This document shows, in pieces, positions 1 through 6,718 of a DNA stretch of 28,029 nucleotides (position 1 is the stretch's first letter; each line of letters opens with the position of its first letter). The notes beneath the pieces were generated by a model, which did not search any database, was not told the DNA's origin, and saw only the letters and a list, made by a program, of their open reading frames with translations. Source of the stretch: JABILX01 sp041648305 (GTDB lineage Bacteria > Patescibacteriota > Gracilibacteria > UBA1369 > LOWO2-01-FULL-3); assembly GCA_041648305.1 (NCBI GenBank), contig JBAZPI010000006.1, forward strand, positions 1 through 28,029. The letters run 5' to 3'. A program made the position numbers and the translations under genes.

Positions 1-738
1 GTTCCCGCCTGTGCGAACAAGGAGTGCGGTCCCGATAACTGCGGCGGCTCCTGCGGACCCTGCGGCATCGGCAACATCTGCAACGACAACTTCGAGTGCG
101 TGCCGGAACCCGTCGACCCCGACTGCATCCCCGACTGCGCCGGCAAGGTTTGCGGCGAAGACGGCTGCGGCGGTTCCTGTGCGCCAGGGTGCAAGGGCGA
201 CTTCACGTGCCAGAACGGCAACTGCGTGGAGAACCCCTGTGTCCCCAACTGCAACGGCAAGGTCTGTGGCAACGACAACTGCGGCGGCTCGTGCGGAACC
301 TGCAAGGCTGGCGAAACCTGCCAGGCCGGACAGTGCGTGCAGCCGCCCCCGCCGCCCATCACCGAACAGACGATCGCTTTCCAACTCAACGGGAAGCTCA
401 TCGTCAACGTGACCGGACAGACGGAGGCGGTCGCGGCCTGGGCTGCCTACAAGTTCGCGGTGGCCAAGGATGCGGATCCGGACGGGGTCGTCCGAATCTT
501 CATTGAGGCGACCTCCGTCCCCACCCCACCTCTCAACGGAGGATTCTACTCGGACCACCCCTTCAAGGTGGTCCAGACGTGGAATTCTCCGTATCCGCCG
601 GCGTGTGACGGATACGGGGACACTCTGCAGCACGTCATTGCCTGGGAGGCGTCAGGGCCTCCTAACTGGCCGAAGAGTTTCTGGGTGCTCCTCTTCTGCC
701 CCTCAGGCGGAGGCGACGACCCACCGCCGGGCCTCTAG
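1..738 (+). CDS. Cysteine-repeat extracellular protein, 3' part (5' end outside window)
   Basis: Frame 1 is open from the left edge to TAG at 736-738, giving 245 visible residues, so the start lies outside the window. Residues 1-115 are about three Cys-rich units of roughly 40 residues built on the pattern C-x3-C-x-GKVCGxDxCGGSCG-x-C with a following C-x4-C pair. They lead into a proline run (PPPPP) and a C-terminal domain of about 125 residues without a family I recognise, ending in a GGGDDPPPGL tail. Such GKxCGxDGCGGxCG repeats are typical of secreted proteins of Myxococcota and related high-GC bacteria and probably form disulfide-bonded modules; function unknown. Codons end mostly in C or G, and bases 121-180 contain 41 G/C of 60 against 27 of 60 at 1141-1200. 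Base composition and style do not match the rest of the window, suggesting transfer or an assembly join. Confidence 0.8.
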   Translation, partial: VPACANKECGPDNCGGSCGPCGIGNICNDNFECVPEPVDPDCIPDCAGKVCGEDGCGGSCAPGCKGDFTCQNGNCVENPCVPNCNGKVCGNDNCGGSCGTCKAGETCQAGQCVQPPPPPITEQTIAFQLNGKLIVNVTGQTEAVAAWAAYKFAVAKDADPDGVVRIFIEATSVPTPPLNGGFYSDHPFKVVQTWNSPYPPACDGYGDTLQHVIAWEASGPPNWPKSFWVLLFCPSGGGDDPPPGL

Positions 739-749
739 AGCTCTCTTCC

Positions 750-790
750 GGGGACCCAAAGCTCCGACAACTTCCCTGCCTCGGGTCCCC
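750..790 (+). terminator. Possible terminator of the Cys-repeat gene
   Basis: GGGGACCC (750-757) and GGGTCCCC (783-790) form a perfect 8-bp stem around a 25-base loop, starting 12 bases after the stop codon. A pyrimidine-rich stretch with T clusters follows. The loop is long and there is no clean T-run, so the call is tentative. Confidence 0.35.
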
Positions 791-1018
791 AAACTTCCTT
801 TCATTCTTCCCTTCTTTTGCGCGCCGTTCTCCGGTCTCCTTGATCGGGCGGGCGGCGCGTATCCTTTCTCAAGAGGTGGGGGACGTCATCGTGTTTCGGC
901 ACGATCGGCGTCCTCCCCTCTCTCACCTTTTATTCATCCAGTCGAGCCCTTTCTTTTTTCCGTATCCGATTCCATGTCCTACCGCATTAAAATTCACCTT
1001 TATATTTAAAGGCTTTTT

Positions 1019-1027
1019 TGCTATAAG
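1019..1027 (+). promoter_or_regulatory. Extended -10 promoter for the ferredoxin gene
   Basis: TG-C-TATAAG, preceded by a T-run, gives an extended -10 box. The surrounding GCTTTTTTGCTATAAGT closely matches GCTTTTTGCTATAAGT upstream of alr at 11491. It lies 66 bases before the ferredoxin ATG. No clear -35 box is present. Confidence 0.5.
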
Positions 1028-1093
1028 TTTGTAGCCGGGCGGCGCTGCCAAAGCAGTACTGCCACATCAGAATTATTAAATTAACAAAACACC

Positions 1094-1303
1094 ATGCCAT
1101 CAAATGAAAGATGTGTAAAAGTAGATCCTGATAAATGTATTGGTTGCACTCTTTGCACACAAATTTGTCCGAACGTATTCGAGATGCAAGATGACGGCAA
1201 ATCAAAAGCGGTCAATTCTTGCAACGACACGACCGAAAAACTTGAACAAGCAATTGAAGCCTGCCCGGTAGGTGCGATCATCTGGGACGACAGTGCCAAG
1301 TAG
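1094..1303 (+). CDS. Ferredoxin, single [4Fe-4S] cluster type
   Basis: The 69-residue product is a small soluble electron carrier. It shows CIGCTLCTQICPNVFEM (Cys15, 18, 21, 25) and the C-terminal ACPVGAI (Cys57), the layout of monocluster ferredoxins in which Cys15, 18, 21 and 57 bind the cluster. Cys25 and Cys43 could form the disulfide known from some thermophile ferredoxins, but Cys43 is not at the usual spacing to Cys57, so that is open. ATG at 1094 gives the normal family length. It precedes an IscU-like scaffold gene by 30 bases and a thioredoxin reductase lies 1.5 kb on, so the local theme is Fe-S and redox chemistry. Electron partners are not indicated by the context. Confidence 0.9.
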   Translation: MPSNERCVKVDPDKCIGCTLCTQICPNVFEMQDDGKSKAVNSCNDTTEKLEQAIEACPVGAIIWDDSAK

Positions 1304-1333
1304 CCAGAAATAGCCACAACCTGTTTTTGCCAA

Positions 1334-1975
1334 ATGCCAAAAACCAGATCAAAAAAATCAGATAAATTTATTCCTTGCTGCCAAAAAGGAGACAAGATTT
1401 GCGGCAAGGTTAAGCGCGCAAGGTTGATTCAAACCGCGCCAAAAACCGCTGGCGCTGCTGGCGCTGGCGCCGGCACAAGCGCAGGCACAGGAGCTCTGAA
1501 CGTACGCGCGAACCTCCGCAAGGACGATAAAGAATGGGTCTACACTCAAACCGTGCGCGATCACTTTTTCAATCCGCGCAATTTGCTGAGTCCCGAGAAA
1601 GAAGCGTCCTACAAAGCTGATGGAGTTGGCGAGGTCGGCTCACCTGCTTGCGGGGATGTGATGAAAGTTTGGATCCGCGTGAAGCCGGTCTATAAAGGCA
1701 GTAAACTCGGTGCGAGAAAGCTTGACCTTAAAAAATCCCTTATCACCGACCTTAAATGGCAAACTTTCGGCTGCGGATCCGCTATTTCTTCAACTTCGAT
1801 GATGTCCGTTATGGTGACTGAAAATGGCGGCATGTCGATTAATCAAGCTTTGAAGCTCAAGGCGATGGACATCAACGCACGCTTGGGCGGGCTGCCATCA
1901 ATAAAACTTCACTGCAGCGTTCTTGGAGATCAGGCGCTGAAGAAAGCGATTGAGAATTACTTGGGGAGGGCCTGA
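1334..1975 (+). CDS. IscU/NifU-like Fe-S cluster assembly scaffold with N-terminal extension
   Basis: Residues 68-213 form a NifU-N/IscU domain that assembles Fe-S clusters before transfer to target proteins. The three cluster cysteines are visible: Cys106 in GSPACGD with the conserved Asp108, Cys147 in TFGCGSA, and Cys194 in LHCSVLG preceded by His193 as in IscU. The protein has 213 residues against about 130 for IscU. The excess is an N-terminal extension with Cys15, Cys16, Cys23 and an Ala/Gly/Thr-rich stretch at 38-54, plus a Lys-rich loop insert near 119-135. The ATG at 1334 is the only Met before Met110, but a GTG such as Val57 cannot be excluded. The 3' end overlaps convergent hicB by 19 bases. 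No IscS partner is in the window. Neighbouring ferredoxin suggests a joint role in Fe-S supply. Confidence 0.88.
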   Translation: MPKTRSKKSDKFIPCCQKGDKICGKVKRARLIQTAPKTAGAAGAGAGTSAGTGALNVRANLRKDDKEWVYTQTVRDHFFNPRNLLSPEKEASYKADGVGEVGSPACGDVMKVWIRVKPVYKGSKLGARKLDLKKSLITDLKWQTFGCGSAISSTSMMSVMVTENGGMSINQALKLKAMDINARLGGLPSIKLHCSVLGDQALKKAIENYLGRA

Positions 1976-2337
1976 AATCCCACTTTTTCTTCGAGTGTTT
2001 TTTCGATGAACCTGTTCACGCTGAGCTCGCTGGCTTGAGCGAGCAGTTCTACCCTTGTGTGCAGCTCGGGATTTATTCTTAGTGGTATTTTTCCTTTCGG
2101 TTTTTTATTTATTTTCTCACCGGTGTAATCTTCTTCCGGGATTTTATGTCCGTATTTTTTGCATGACTTCATGTATTCTTCTATCGTCAGCATCACCATC
2201 TCGTCAAGTTCTTCAATCGTATCGGCGTACACATGCATATTTGGAAACTTTGGGATAATCGCTTTGAATCCTATGTCTTTGCCTGTTCCTAATCGTTTTA
2301 CCAAATAGTTGTAATTATATTTTTTATATTCTTTCAT
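1957..2337 (-). CDS. hicB: HicB-family antitoxin
   Basis: The 126-residue product is the antitoxin of a HicAB pair. Residues about 18-65 (GFKAIIPKFPNMHVYADTIE and onward) match the partly degraded RNase-H-like HicB fold that covers the toxin. Residues 85-120 (KIPLRINPELHTRVELLA, then NRFIEKTLEEK) look like a ribbon-helix-helix DNA-binding domain used for autorepression. The start overlaps the hicA stop by 14 bases, the usual coupling. The likely operator is the TGATATCA pair at 2595-2614 in front of hicA. Convergent overlap with the iscU-like gene at the 3' end is 19 bases. Family call is firm; the symbol is by family, not by ortholog. Confidence 0.85.
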   Translation of the reverse strand: MKEYKKYNYNYLVKRLGTGKDIGFKAIIPKFPNMHVYADTIEELDEMVMLTIEEYMKSCKKYGHKIPEEDYTGEKINKKPKGKIPLRINPELHTRVELLAQASELSVNRFIEKTLEEKVGFQALPK

Positions 2338-2578
2338 TTTCTTCTTGCTTAATTATTTTAATTATATCTTTGACGTATGCTTTTTTGACTATCCCGCTAT
2401 GTACTGGGATTGTAATGTTCTTTGCTTCTTTGCCTTCCCCCTTCTGGAAGAAAAAATGGCTTCCTTTCATTCTTTTTATTTGGAAATTCAAAATCTTTAA
2501 TACTTGAATCGCTTCTCTAAACGATGCGTCTCCCCTCTTGTTACAAAATCTTGCCAGTCTTTTGTCTATTTCCGCCAT
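2324..2578 (-). CDS. hicA: HicA-family mRNA interferase toxin
   Basis: The 84-residue product belongs to the HicA/YcfA toxins, small double-stranded-RNA-binding-fold ribonucleases that cut mRNA when free of antitoxin. The diagnostic stretch is MKGSHFFFQKG with the catalytic His41, followed by ITIPVHSG near residues 56-63. The extra N-terminal 20 residues (MAEIDKRLARFCNKRGDASF) precede the usual REAIQVLKILNFQ helix, slightly longer than typical HicA. A GGAG Shine-Dalgarno sequence lies 7 bases before the ATG, one of the clearest ribosome sites in the window. Toxin comes first and antitoxin second, as usual for hicAB. Confidence 0.85.
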   Translation of the reverse strand: MAEIDKRLARFCNKRGDASFREAIQVLKILNFQIKRMKGSHFFFQKGEGKEAKNITIPVHSGIVKKAYVKDIIKIIKQEENERI

Positions 2579-2594
2579 TTTGTCTCCGGTTACA

Positions 2595-2614
2595 TGATAT
2601 CATTTTTGATATCA
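2595..2614 (-). promoter_or_regulatory. Probable HicB operator
   Basis: TGATATCA-TTTT-TGATATCA: two copies of a self-palindromic octamer separated by four bases. The element lies between the predicted hicA -10 box (2623-2628) and its ATG at 2578, so a bound ribbon-helix-helix HicB would cover the transcription start. Binding is inferred from position and symmetry. Confidence 0.55.
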
Positions 2615-2622
2615 CTTTGCAA

Positions 2623-2650
2623 ATAGTAATTTTTTAAACGATATAAGCAA
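2623..2650 (-). promoter_or_regulatory. hicAB promoter
   Basis: Reading the minus strand, TTGCTT (2650-2645), a 16-base spacer and TACTAT (2628-2623) fit a housekeeping promoter. It is 45 bases before the hicA start, with the putative operator directly downstream. Confidence 0.5.
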
Positions 2651-2673
2651 CAACTTGATTTTACAGGTCGCTT

Positions 2674-2722
2674 CTTACATTTTTCTTAACTTTCCTTTAA
2701 TTTTTCCTTACATTTTTCTTAA
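2674..2722. repeat. Pair of 16-base direct repeats 33 bases apart
   Basis: CTTACATTTTTCTTAA occurs at 2674-2689 and again at 2707-2722, with pyrimidine-rich sequence between. The 33-base period places the copies on the same face of the helix. They lie upstream of both the trxB promoter and hicA; role unknown. Confidence 0.6.
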
Positions 2723-2729
2723 ATTTCGC

Positions 2730-2758
2730 TTACACTTCGGGGTGTCGCGAGGCATTAT
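2730..2758 (+). promoter_or_regulatory. Possible trxB promoter
   Basis: TTACAC (2730-2735), 17 bases, then CATTAT (2753-2758). Each box matches four of six consensus bases, so the promoter is plausible but weak. It lies 34 bases before the trxB ATG. Confidence 0.35.
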
Positions 2759-2792
2759 CATCGAGCCGGGTTATCCATAACAACTTAAATTT

Positions 2793-3755
2793 ATGTACGA
2801 CTTTATCGTTATAGGTAGTGGAGCGAGTGGGCTTTCGGCGGCTATGTATGCCGCGAGGTTGAACCTGAAAACTCTCGTGATTGGCGAACAACCGGGCGGA
2901 CTTATTACGACTACTCACATTGTTGAGAATTGGCCCGGGACTCTGAGCGTGAGCGGGCCTGATTTGGGGATGAATCTTTTTGAGCACGCAAAGAAGAGCG
3001 GAGCTGAGTTTAAGAATGAGAAAGTCGTCGAGGTTGCCAAAAAGGATGGCACCGGGGTTGGCTCTGGAACTGGTGCTAGTACTGATGCCAGCGCTGAGAC
3101 GGGCGCTAGCAAACCCACCTATGTGGTCAAAACCGCTTCCGGTGAGTATGAGGGTCGAACGGTTTTGTTCGCAACCGGTACGAAGCATCGAGGTCTGGAC
3201 GCACCTGGCATCAAGGAATTCGAGAACAAAGGAGTTTCATATTGCGCGCTGTGTGATGGCGGGTTTTATAAGGGTAAAGTTGTTTGCGTGGTTGGTGGTG
3301 GAGACAGCGCGGCGAAAGAGGCGATATTTTTGGCCGAGCACGCGTCGAAAGTTTATATAATTGTGCGCAAAGATATTTTGCGAGCTGAGCCGCGCAATCA
3401 AGAGTTGATAGACGGCTCTGATAAAATTGAAGTGTTGTTTAAGACCGAGATCGCCGAAGTTTTGCCTGATGAAAGTGGTTCGAAAGTTGGGCGTGTGCGA
3501 TTTAAAGATGGCAAGGAGTTGGCGATGGACGGAATTTTCCTCGCGATCGGGCATCTTGCGCAAACTGAAGTCGCCTCCGCTCTTGGCGTCGAGTTGAATG
3601 AAAAGGACGAGATTAAAATAAATCGTCATTCCGAGACTAATTTGCCCGGAGTTTTCGCGGCCGGCGATTGCGCCGACACTGAATTCAAGCAGGCAATCAC
3701 TGGAAGCGCCGAGGGTGTGACTGCGGCGTATTATGCGTTCAAGTATATTCAATAA
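2793..3755 (+). CDS. trxB: Thioredoxin reductase
   Basis: The 320-residue flavoprotein moves electrons from NADPH through FAD and a CxxC pair to thioredoxin in the cytoplasm. The FAD dinucleotide fold is at residues 5-20 (VIGSGASGLSAA). The redox pair is Cys151/Cys154 in CALCDGG, a CALC variant of the common CATC. The NADPH-binding GGGDSA is at 168-173, and the C-terminal FAD motif is FAAGDCAD. Residues about 85-107 are a Gly/Ser/Thr/Ala-rich insert (GTGVGSGTGASTDAS and on) placed in the beta-hairpin where bacterial TrxB proteins have a short turn. Length is otherwise normal. It is transcribed away from hicA and alone. Neighbouring Fe-S genes fit a thiol/redox maintenance role. No thioredoxin gene is in view. 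Confidence 0.93.
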   Translation: MYDFIVIGSGASGLSAAMYAARLNLKTLVIGEQPGGLITTTHIVENWPGTLSVSGPDLGMNLFEHAKKSGAEFKNEKVVEVAKKDGTGVGSGTGASTDASAETGASKPTYVVKTASGEYEGRTVLFATGTKHRGLDAPGIKEFENKGVSYCALCDGGFYKGKVVCVVGGGDSAAKEAIFLAEHASKVYIIVRKDILRAEPRNQELIDGSDKIEVLFKTEIAEVLPDESGSKVGRVRFKDGKELAMDGIFLAIGHLAQTEVASALGVELNEKDEIKINRHSETNLPGVFAAGDCADTEFKQAITGSAEGVTAAYYAFKYIQ

Positions 3756-3840
3756 ATACCTGTGGGGATCGGCGCAGGCGTCCCTGATGTTCAGGATGGA
3801 GTCTGAATAGAGTTGTTTCACAATCTTTATCTTCTTTTGT

Positions 3841-3866
3841 CACGGAAATCCCCGGGGATTTCCGTG
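3841..3866. terminator. 26-base perfect palindrome between convergent genes
   Basis: CACGGAAATCCCC joined directly to GGGGATTTCCGTG: 13+13 bases with no spacer, between the stops of trxB (3755) and pepA (3914). Position suggests a shared bidirectional terminator, but neither side has a proper T-run, and the lack of a loop would equally suit a dimeric protein site. A smaller hairpin CCTGA-TGT-TCAGG lies at 3784-3796. Confidence 0.45.
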
Positions 3867-3913
3867 ACTTTCTGATCGATTTATTGTGTAGCAGTTCTGA
3901 TGGAAGCGGGTAA

Positions 3914-5428
3914 TCAAATTCTTTCCAATAACCTCAAAATCATCCTGACTCCCACTGCTGTCGCGCCGTTTTGTTCGTATTTTTTCGGATCTTTCGTGAA
4001 TGCCGTTCCGGCTATGTCGATATGCGCCCACGCCTTGCATGCTTTATCGTCGACAAAATTTTCCAGGAAGGCCGCGCCTTTGCTTGCTCCCGCGAGGTGG
4101 GCGGTCCCTTCGTCACAATTGACGAGATCGGCTACTTTTGATTTTAATTTTTCTCTATGGTCTTCGTGAATTGGCAATTCCCACATTAATTCGTCAGTTT
4201 CCTCTCCAGCTTGTACTATTTTTTTGATCAGGCTCTGGCCGCTACCGTGGCTGCTGCCGTTGTTGTTGCCCAAAACACCCGAGTATCTATCCCCTAGCGC
4301 CGCCATTACTGAGCCTGTGAGGGTCGCGATGTCAATCATATAACGAGGCTTGTAGCTACATCCGTGAGTCAAGGCATCAGCGACGATAACCCTACCTTCC
4401 GCATCGGTATTTGTAATTTCCACAGTCTTGCCGTTCAACATTGTGATAATGTCGCTTGGGCGAAGCGCTTTCCCGTCTATCATATTTTCGGCGAGCGGCA
4501 AAATCCCGATGACATTTTGCTTGATTTTCAGTTCTTTCAGCACACTGAAAATCCCGATTATCGCAGAAGCGCCGGCTTTGTCGCAGTGCATGTCTTCAAT
4601 ATGCTTCGTTGGCTTAAGATTGTATCCGCCGGTGTCAAAAATTATTCCCTTGCCGATTAAAACCACGGGTGGCAGTGAGCCTCCGCCTCTGTATTCCAGA
4701 ATTATGCATTTTGCCGGTTTTGTGGAGCCCTGCCCTATTGCGAGTAGGCCGCCCCAGCCCAAATGTTCCAATTTTTGTTTATTGAAAACTCTGAGTTTGT
4801 ATCCATAGTCGCCGGCAAGGTGTTTCGCCACCCGTTCGAAATAATCAGCGTCAACAATGTTCGCGGGACCGTTGACCAAATCCTTGGCGATGTTTGCGGC
4901 CTGGGCGAGTATAAGCGCTTTTAAGGCGCTTTCTTTGACCTTCGATTCTTTGGCCGTCACCGTTACCAGAGTGATTTCTTTTACATCTTTTTTTTCTTCT
5001 TTTTTTAATTCGGCTCCTGTTTTGTATTTTGAGACTCGGTAATTTTTTAGAGCGATTCCTTCGACTAATTCTTGGACGTACAGGTTTAGTTCCGGCGTCA
5101 AAATGACTATTACTTTGGTCTGTTTGTTGTCTTTCGCCAGCGAGCAGATATCCGCCCCGAGCTCCCGCGAGTGTTTCGCGGAAAATTTATCTCTTTCTCC
5201 GCATCCGACAAAAACCAATTTTTCGGGGAGATGTTTTGAATCGACCGTGAAGATGGCGTTTTCGGATTTCTTGCCGTCAAATTCTTTTTCTTTTTTGAAT
5301 TTTTTAACAAACGAATTCAATTCTGTTGTATATTCGGCTGGCGTTTTTCCGCTTAAATATTCTTTGAAAAATGGAATAATTAGTAATCCGGTCTCGTTTT
5401 TAATGTTTTTTTGAGTTTTAATTTGCAT
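3914..5428 (-). CDS. pepA: Leucyl aminopeptidase (peptidase family M17)
   Basis: The 504-residue cytosolic metallopeptidase removes N-terminal residues from peptides. Residues 1-170 are the variable N-terminal domain; the catalytic domain follows. Metal and active-site residues are visible: Lys260 and Asp265 in IGKGIIFDTGG, Asp283 in MHCDKAGASA, Asp342 and Glu344 with Arg346 in TNTDAEGR, the M17 signature. The stretch MHCDKAGASA is less usual than the MKxDMGGAAA of most homologs. Residues 388-400 (NNNGSSHGSGQSL) are a polar insert in the loop after TLTGSVMAALGDRYSGVLG. The N-domain also holds two Lys/Glu-rich stretches (44-56, 141-151). AAGGA directly before the ATG can serve as a ribosome site. 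The gene ends convergent to trxB. Peptide salvage fits an organism likely to have limited biosynthesis. Confidence 0.93.
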   Translation of the reverse strand: MQIKTQKNIKNETGLLIIPFFKEYLSGKTPAEYTTELNSFVKKFKKEKEFDGKKSENAIFTVDSKHLPEKLVFVGCGERDKFSAKHSRELGADICSLAKDNKQTKVIVILTPELNLYVQELVEGIALKNYRVSKYKTGAELKKEEKKDVKEITLVTVTAKESKVKESALKALILAQAANIAKDLVNGPANIVDADYFERVAKHLAGDYGYKLRVFNKQKLEHLGWGGLLAIGQGSTKPAKCIILEYRGGGSLPPVVLIGKGIIFDTGGYNLKPTKHIEDMHCDKAGASAIIGIFSVLKELKIKQNVIGILPLAENMIDGKALRPSDIITMLNGKTVEITNTDAEGRVIVADALTHGCSYKPRYMIDIATLTGSVMAALGDRYSGVLGNNNGSSHGSGQSLIKKIVQAGEETDELMWELPIHEDHREKLKSKVADLVNCDEGTAHLAGASKGAAFLENFVDDKACKAWAHIDIAGTAFTKDPKKYEQNGATAVGVRMILRLLERI

Positions 5429-5528
5429 TTCCTTGCTGGTTAAGATTTGCGGGCCAATGTCGCCAATGTCGAGTATGTCAAAAATAGCAGAAATATTACT
5501 TAAAATCCAAGAGATTTATCCGAGGAAT

Positions 5529-6020
5529 TTATCCAAGAAATTTTTCCGCTTTCTCTAGGAGTTGTTTGGCGTTTTTGAAAGTCAATTTTTTCATGGCTTC
5601 CTCGAATGTAAGCCAAAAAAAGTTCTTGTGCTCAAATGAAATCGTGACGACGGTCGTCTTTGTTTTCGCTAAAAAGAATACAACTTGCTTACGAGATGGT
5701 TTTCCGGCTTTTTTGTAGGTGTAATGGACTAATTCGCGAAACCCGGGAATAAATTCGATGTCTGAAATACCGGTTTCTTCTTCAAGTTCTCGTGCCGCTG
5801 TTGCGTATTCGTCTTTGTCACGATCCTCAACGTGTCCTTTTGGAAAATCAAAGTGACCTCCCGGATAATGCAGGACCAGGTATTTGCGCTCGGTTGGTGC
5901 CTCGCGTCCGGAGGCTTGCCCTTTTTGGAGTTTGCCCGAGTGGAAAAGAACTATCCCGCAGGATTTTTCGTCCACTCGTGCTACTCGTGCTACTTGCGCT
6001 ACTTGTGCTACTTGTGCCAT
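5529..6020 (-). CDS. Nudix hydrolase, Ap4A hydrolase (NUDT2-like) type
   Basis: The 163-residue product has a Nudix box FPKGHVEDRDKDEYATAARE followed by LEEETGI; compared with the classical spacing there is one extra residue between the Gly and REL. The whole chain aligns by eye with asymmetric diadenosine tetraphosphate hydrolases of the human NUDT2 type (CGIVLF start, KGHVE, FxxWLTFEEA near the end), so it probably splits Ap4A or similar dinucleotides. The ATG at 6020 lies inside rnc and gives an N-terminus made of five AQV/ARV triplets coded by a 9-base tandem repeat. A GTG at 5975 would remove the repeat and start at VDEKSCGIV. No ribosome site decides between them. It is the last gene of the DUF177-rpmF-nusB-rnc run. 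Confidence 0.85.
   Translation of the reverse strand: MAQVAQVAQVARVARVDEKSCGIVLFHSGKLQKGQASGREAPTERKYLVLHYPGGHFDFPKGHVEDRDKDEYATAARELEEETGISDIEFIPGFRELVHYTYKKAGKPSRKQVVFFLAKTKTTVVTISFEHKNFFWLTFEEAMKKLTFKNAKQLLEKAEKFLG
5973..6018. repeat. 9-base tandem repeat, about five units
   Basis: Units of GTAGCACAA/GTAGCACGA type (minus strand) run in tandem across the rnc stop codon and the first codons of the Nudix gene. Read in the Nudix frame they code AQV/ARV triplets. In the rnc frame the first unit supplies the TAG stop. A change of one unit would keep the Nudix frame. Confidence 0.8.
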
Positions 6021-6718
6021 CCTTTTTTGATTAAAGCCTTTTTGGCCGCGTCTTCTTCCGCTTTTTGTTTACTGGAGCCAACGCCCGTTACCACTAATTT
6101 TTTGCCGATAAATACGCCACATTCAAATTTCTTATTGTGGTCGGGGCCGCTGTCCTTTATCAATTCATATGTTGGGGTGACATCCATTTTTTCTTGCACC
6201 ATTTCTTGAAAACTCGATTTTGGATCTATGTGTAAATTATTTTCTATTATTTCGTCGAGACTCGCCAGGATCTGATCTTTTATGAATTTTTCCGTTACTT
6301 TAAACCCTTGATCTAAGTAAATCGCGCCAATCAAGGCTTCCAAAGTATTTGCAAGAATGTAATTTTTCTTGCGACCTCCTGATTTCTCTTCGCCGTGACT
6401 CAAGAATAAGTATTCCCCAAGATTTAGTTCGCGCGCAACCTCTGCCAAATTTTTGCCCTGAACAAGCGCACTTCTAAAATTTGTCATTTCGCCTTCCGTC
6501 TGCTCCGGGTGGTTTCTGTAGAGATGTTCTGTGGAAATTAATTCCAATACCGCGTCGCCCAAGAATTCCATCCTTTCGTTATGATCAATACTTTCATTTC
6601 TGTGCTCATTTACGTAGGACTTGTGGACAAAAGCTATGCTCAAGAGCGACTTGTCTTTGAATTTGACCCCAATTTTTTTCTCGAGCACCGCATACTTTTG
6701 GGTTTCGAACTTTTGCAT
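6008..6718 (-). CDS. rnc: Ribonuclease III
   Basis: The 236-residue enzyme cuts double-stranded RNA in rRNA and mRNA processing. The RIII signature NERMEFLGDAVLEL is at 47-60, giving catalytic Glu48, Glu51 and Asp55. The second acidic cluster reads ILANTLEALIGAIYLD at 121-136: Glu127 is present, but the position of E. coli Asp114 is Asn124. A double-stranded-RNA-binding domain fills residues 165-232 (SFQEMVQ to AKKALIKKG). ATG at 6718 is preceded by AAGAAAAA. The gene begins within the 3' end of nusB and ends within the start of the Nudix gene, so translation of all three may be coupled. Family identity is firm. Confidence 0.94.
   Translation of the reverse strand: MQKFETQKYAVLEKKIGVKFKDKSLLSIAFVHKSYVNEHRNESIDHNERMEFLGDAVLELISTEHLYRNHPEQTEGEMTNFRSALVQGKNLAEVARELNLGEYLFLSHGEEKSGGRKKNYILANTLEALIGAIYLDQGFKVTEKFIKDQILASLDEIIENNLHIDPKSSFQEMVQEKMDVTPTYELIKDSGPDHNKKFECGVFIGKKLVVTGVGSSKQKAEEDAAKKALIKKGWHK

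Larger units (their letters stand above)
739..1093. other. Gene-free stretch, composition transition
   Basis: No convincing coding sequence lies here. The open frames in it are rich in Ser/Pro/Arg or Phe and look like read-through of composition. Composition moves from GC-rich near 740-900, through pyrimidine-rich tracts near 790-960, to AT-rich near 980-1090. It holds a terminator-like inverted repeat at 748-790 and an extended -10 promoter at 1019-1027. If the window contains a join between two genomes, it lies here, left of about 1000, because the promoter at 1019 resembles one upstream of alr. Confidence 0.6.

Noticed and set aside
470..1034. Open frames in the GC-rich end and following gap
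   Set aside because: Arg/Ser/Pro-rich products typical of out-of-frame high-GC DNA; they cross the terminator-like repeat and the composition change.
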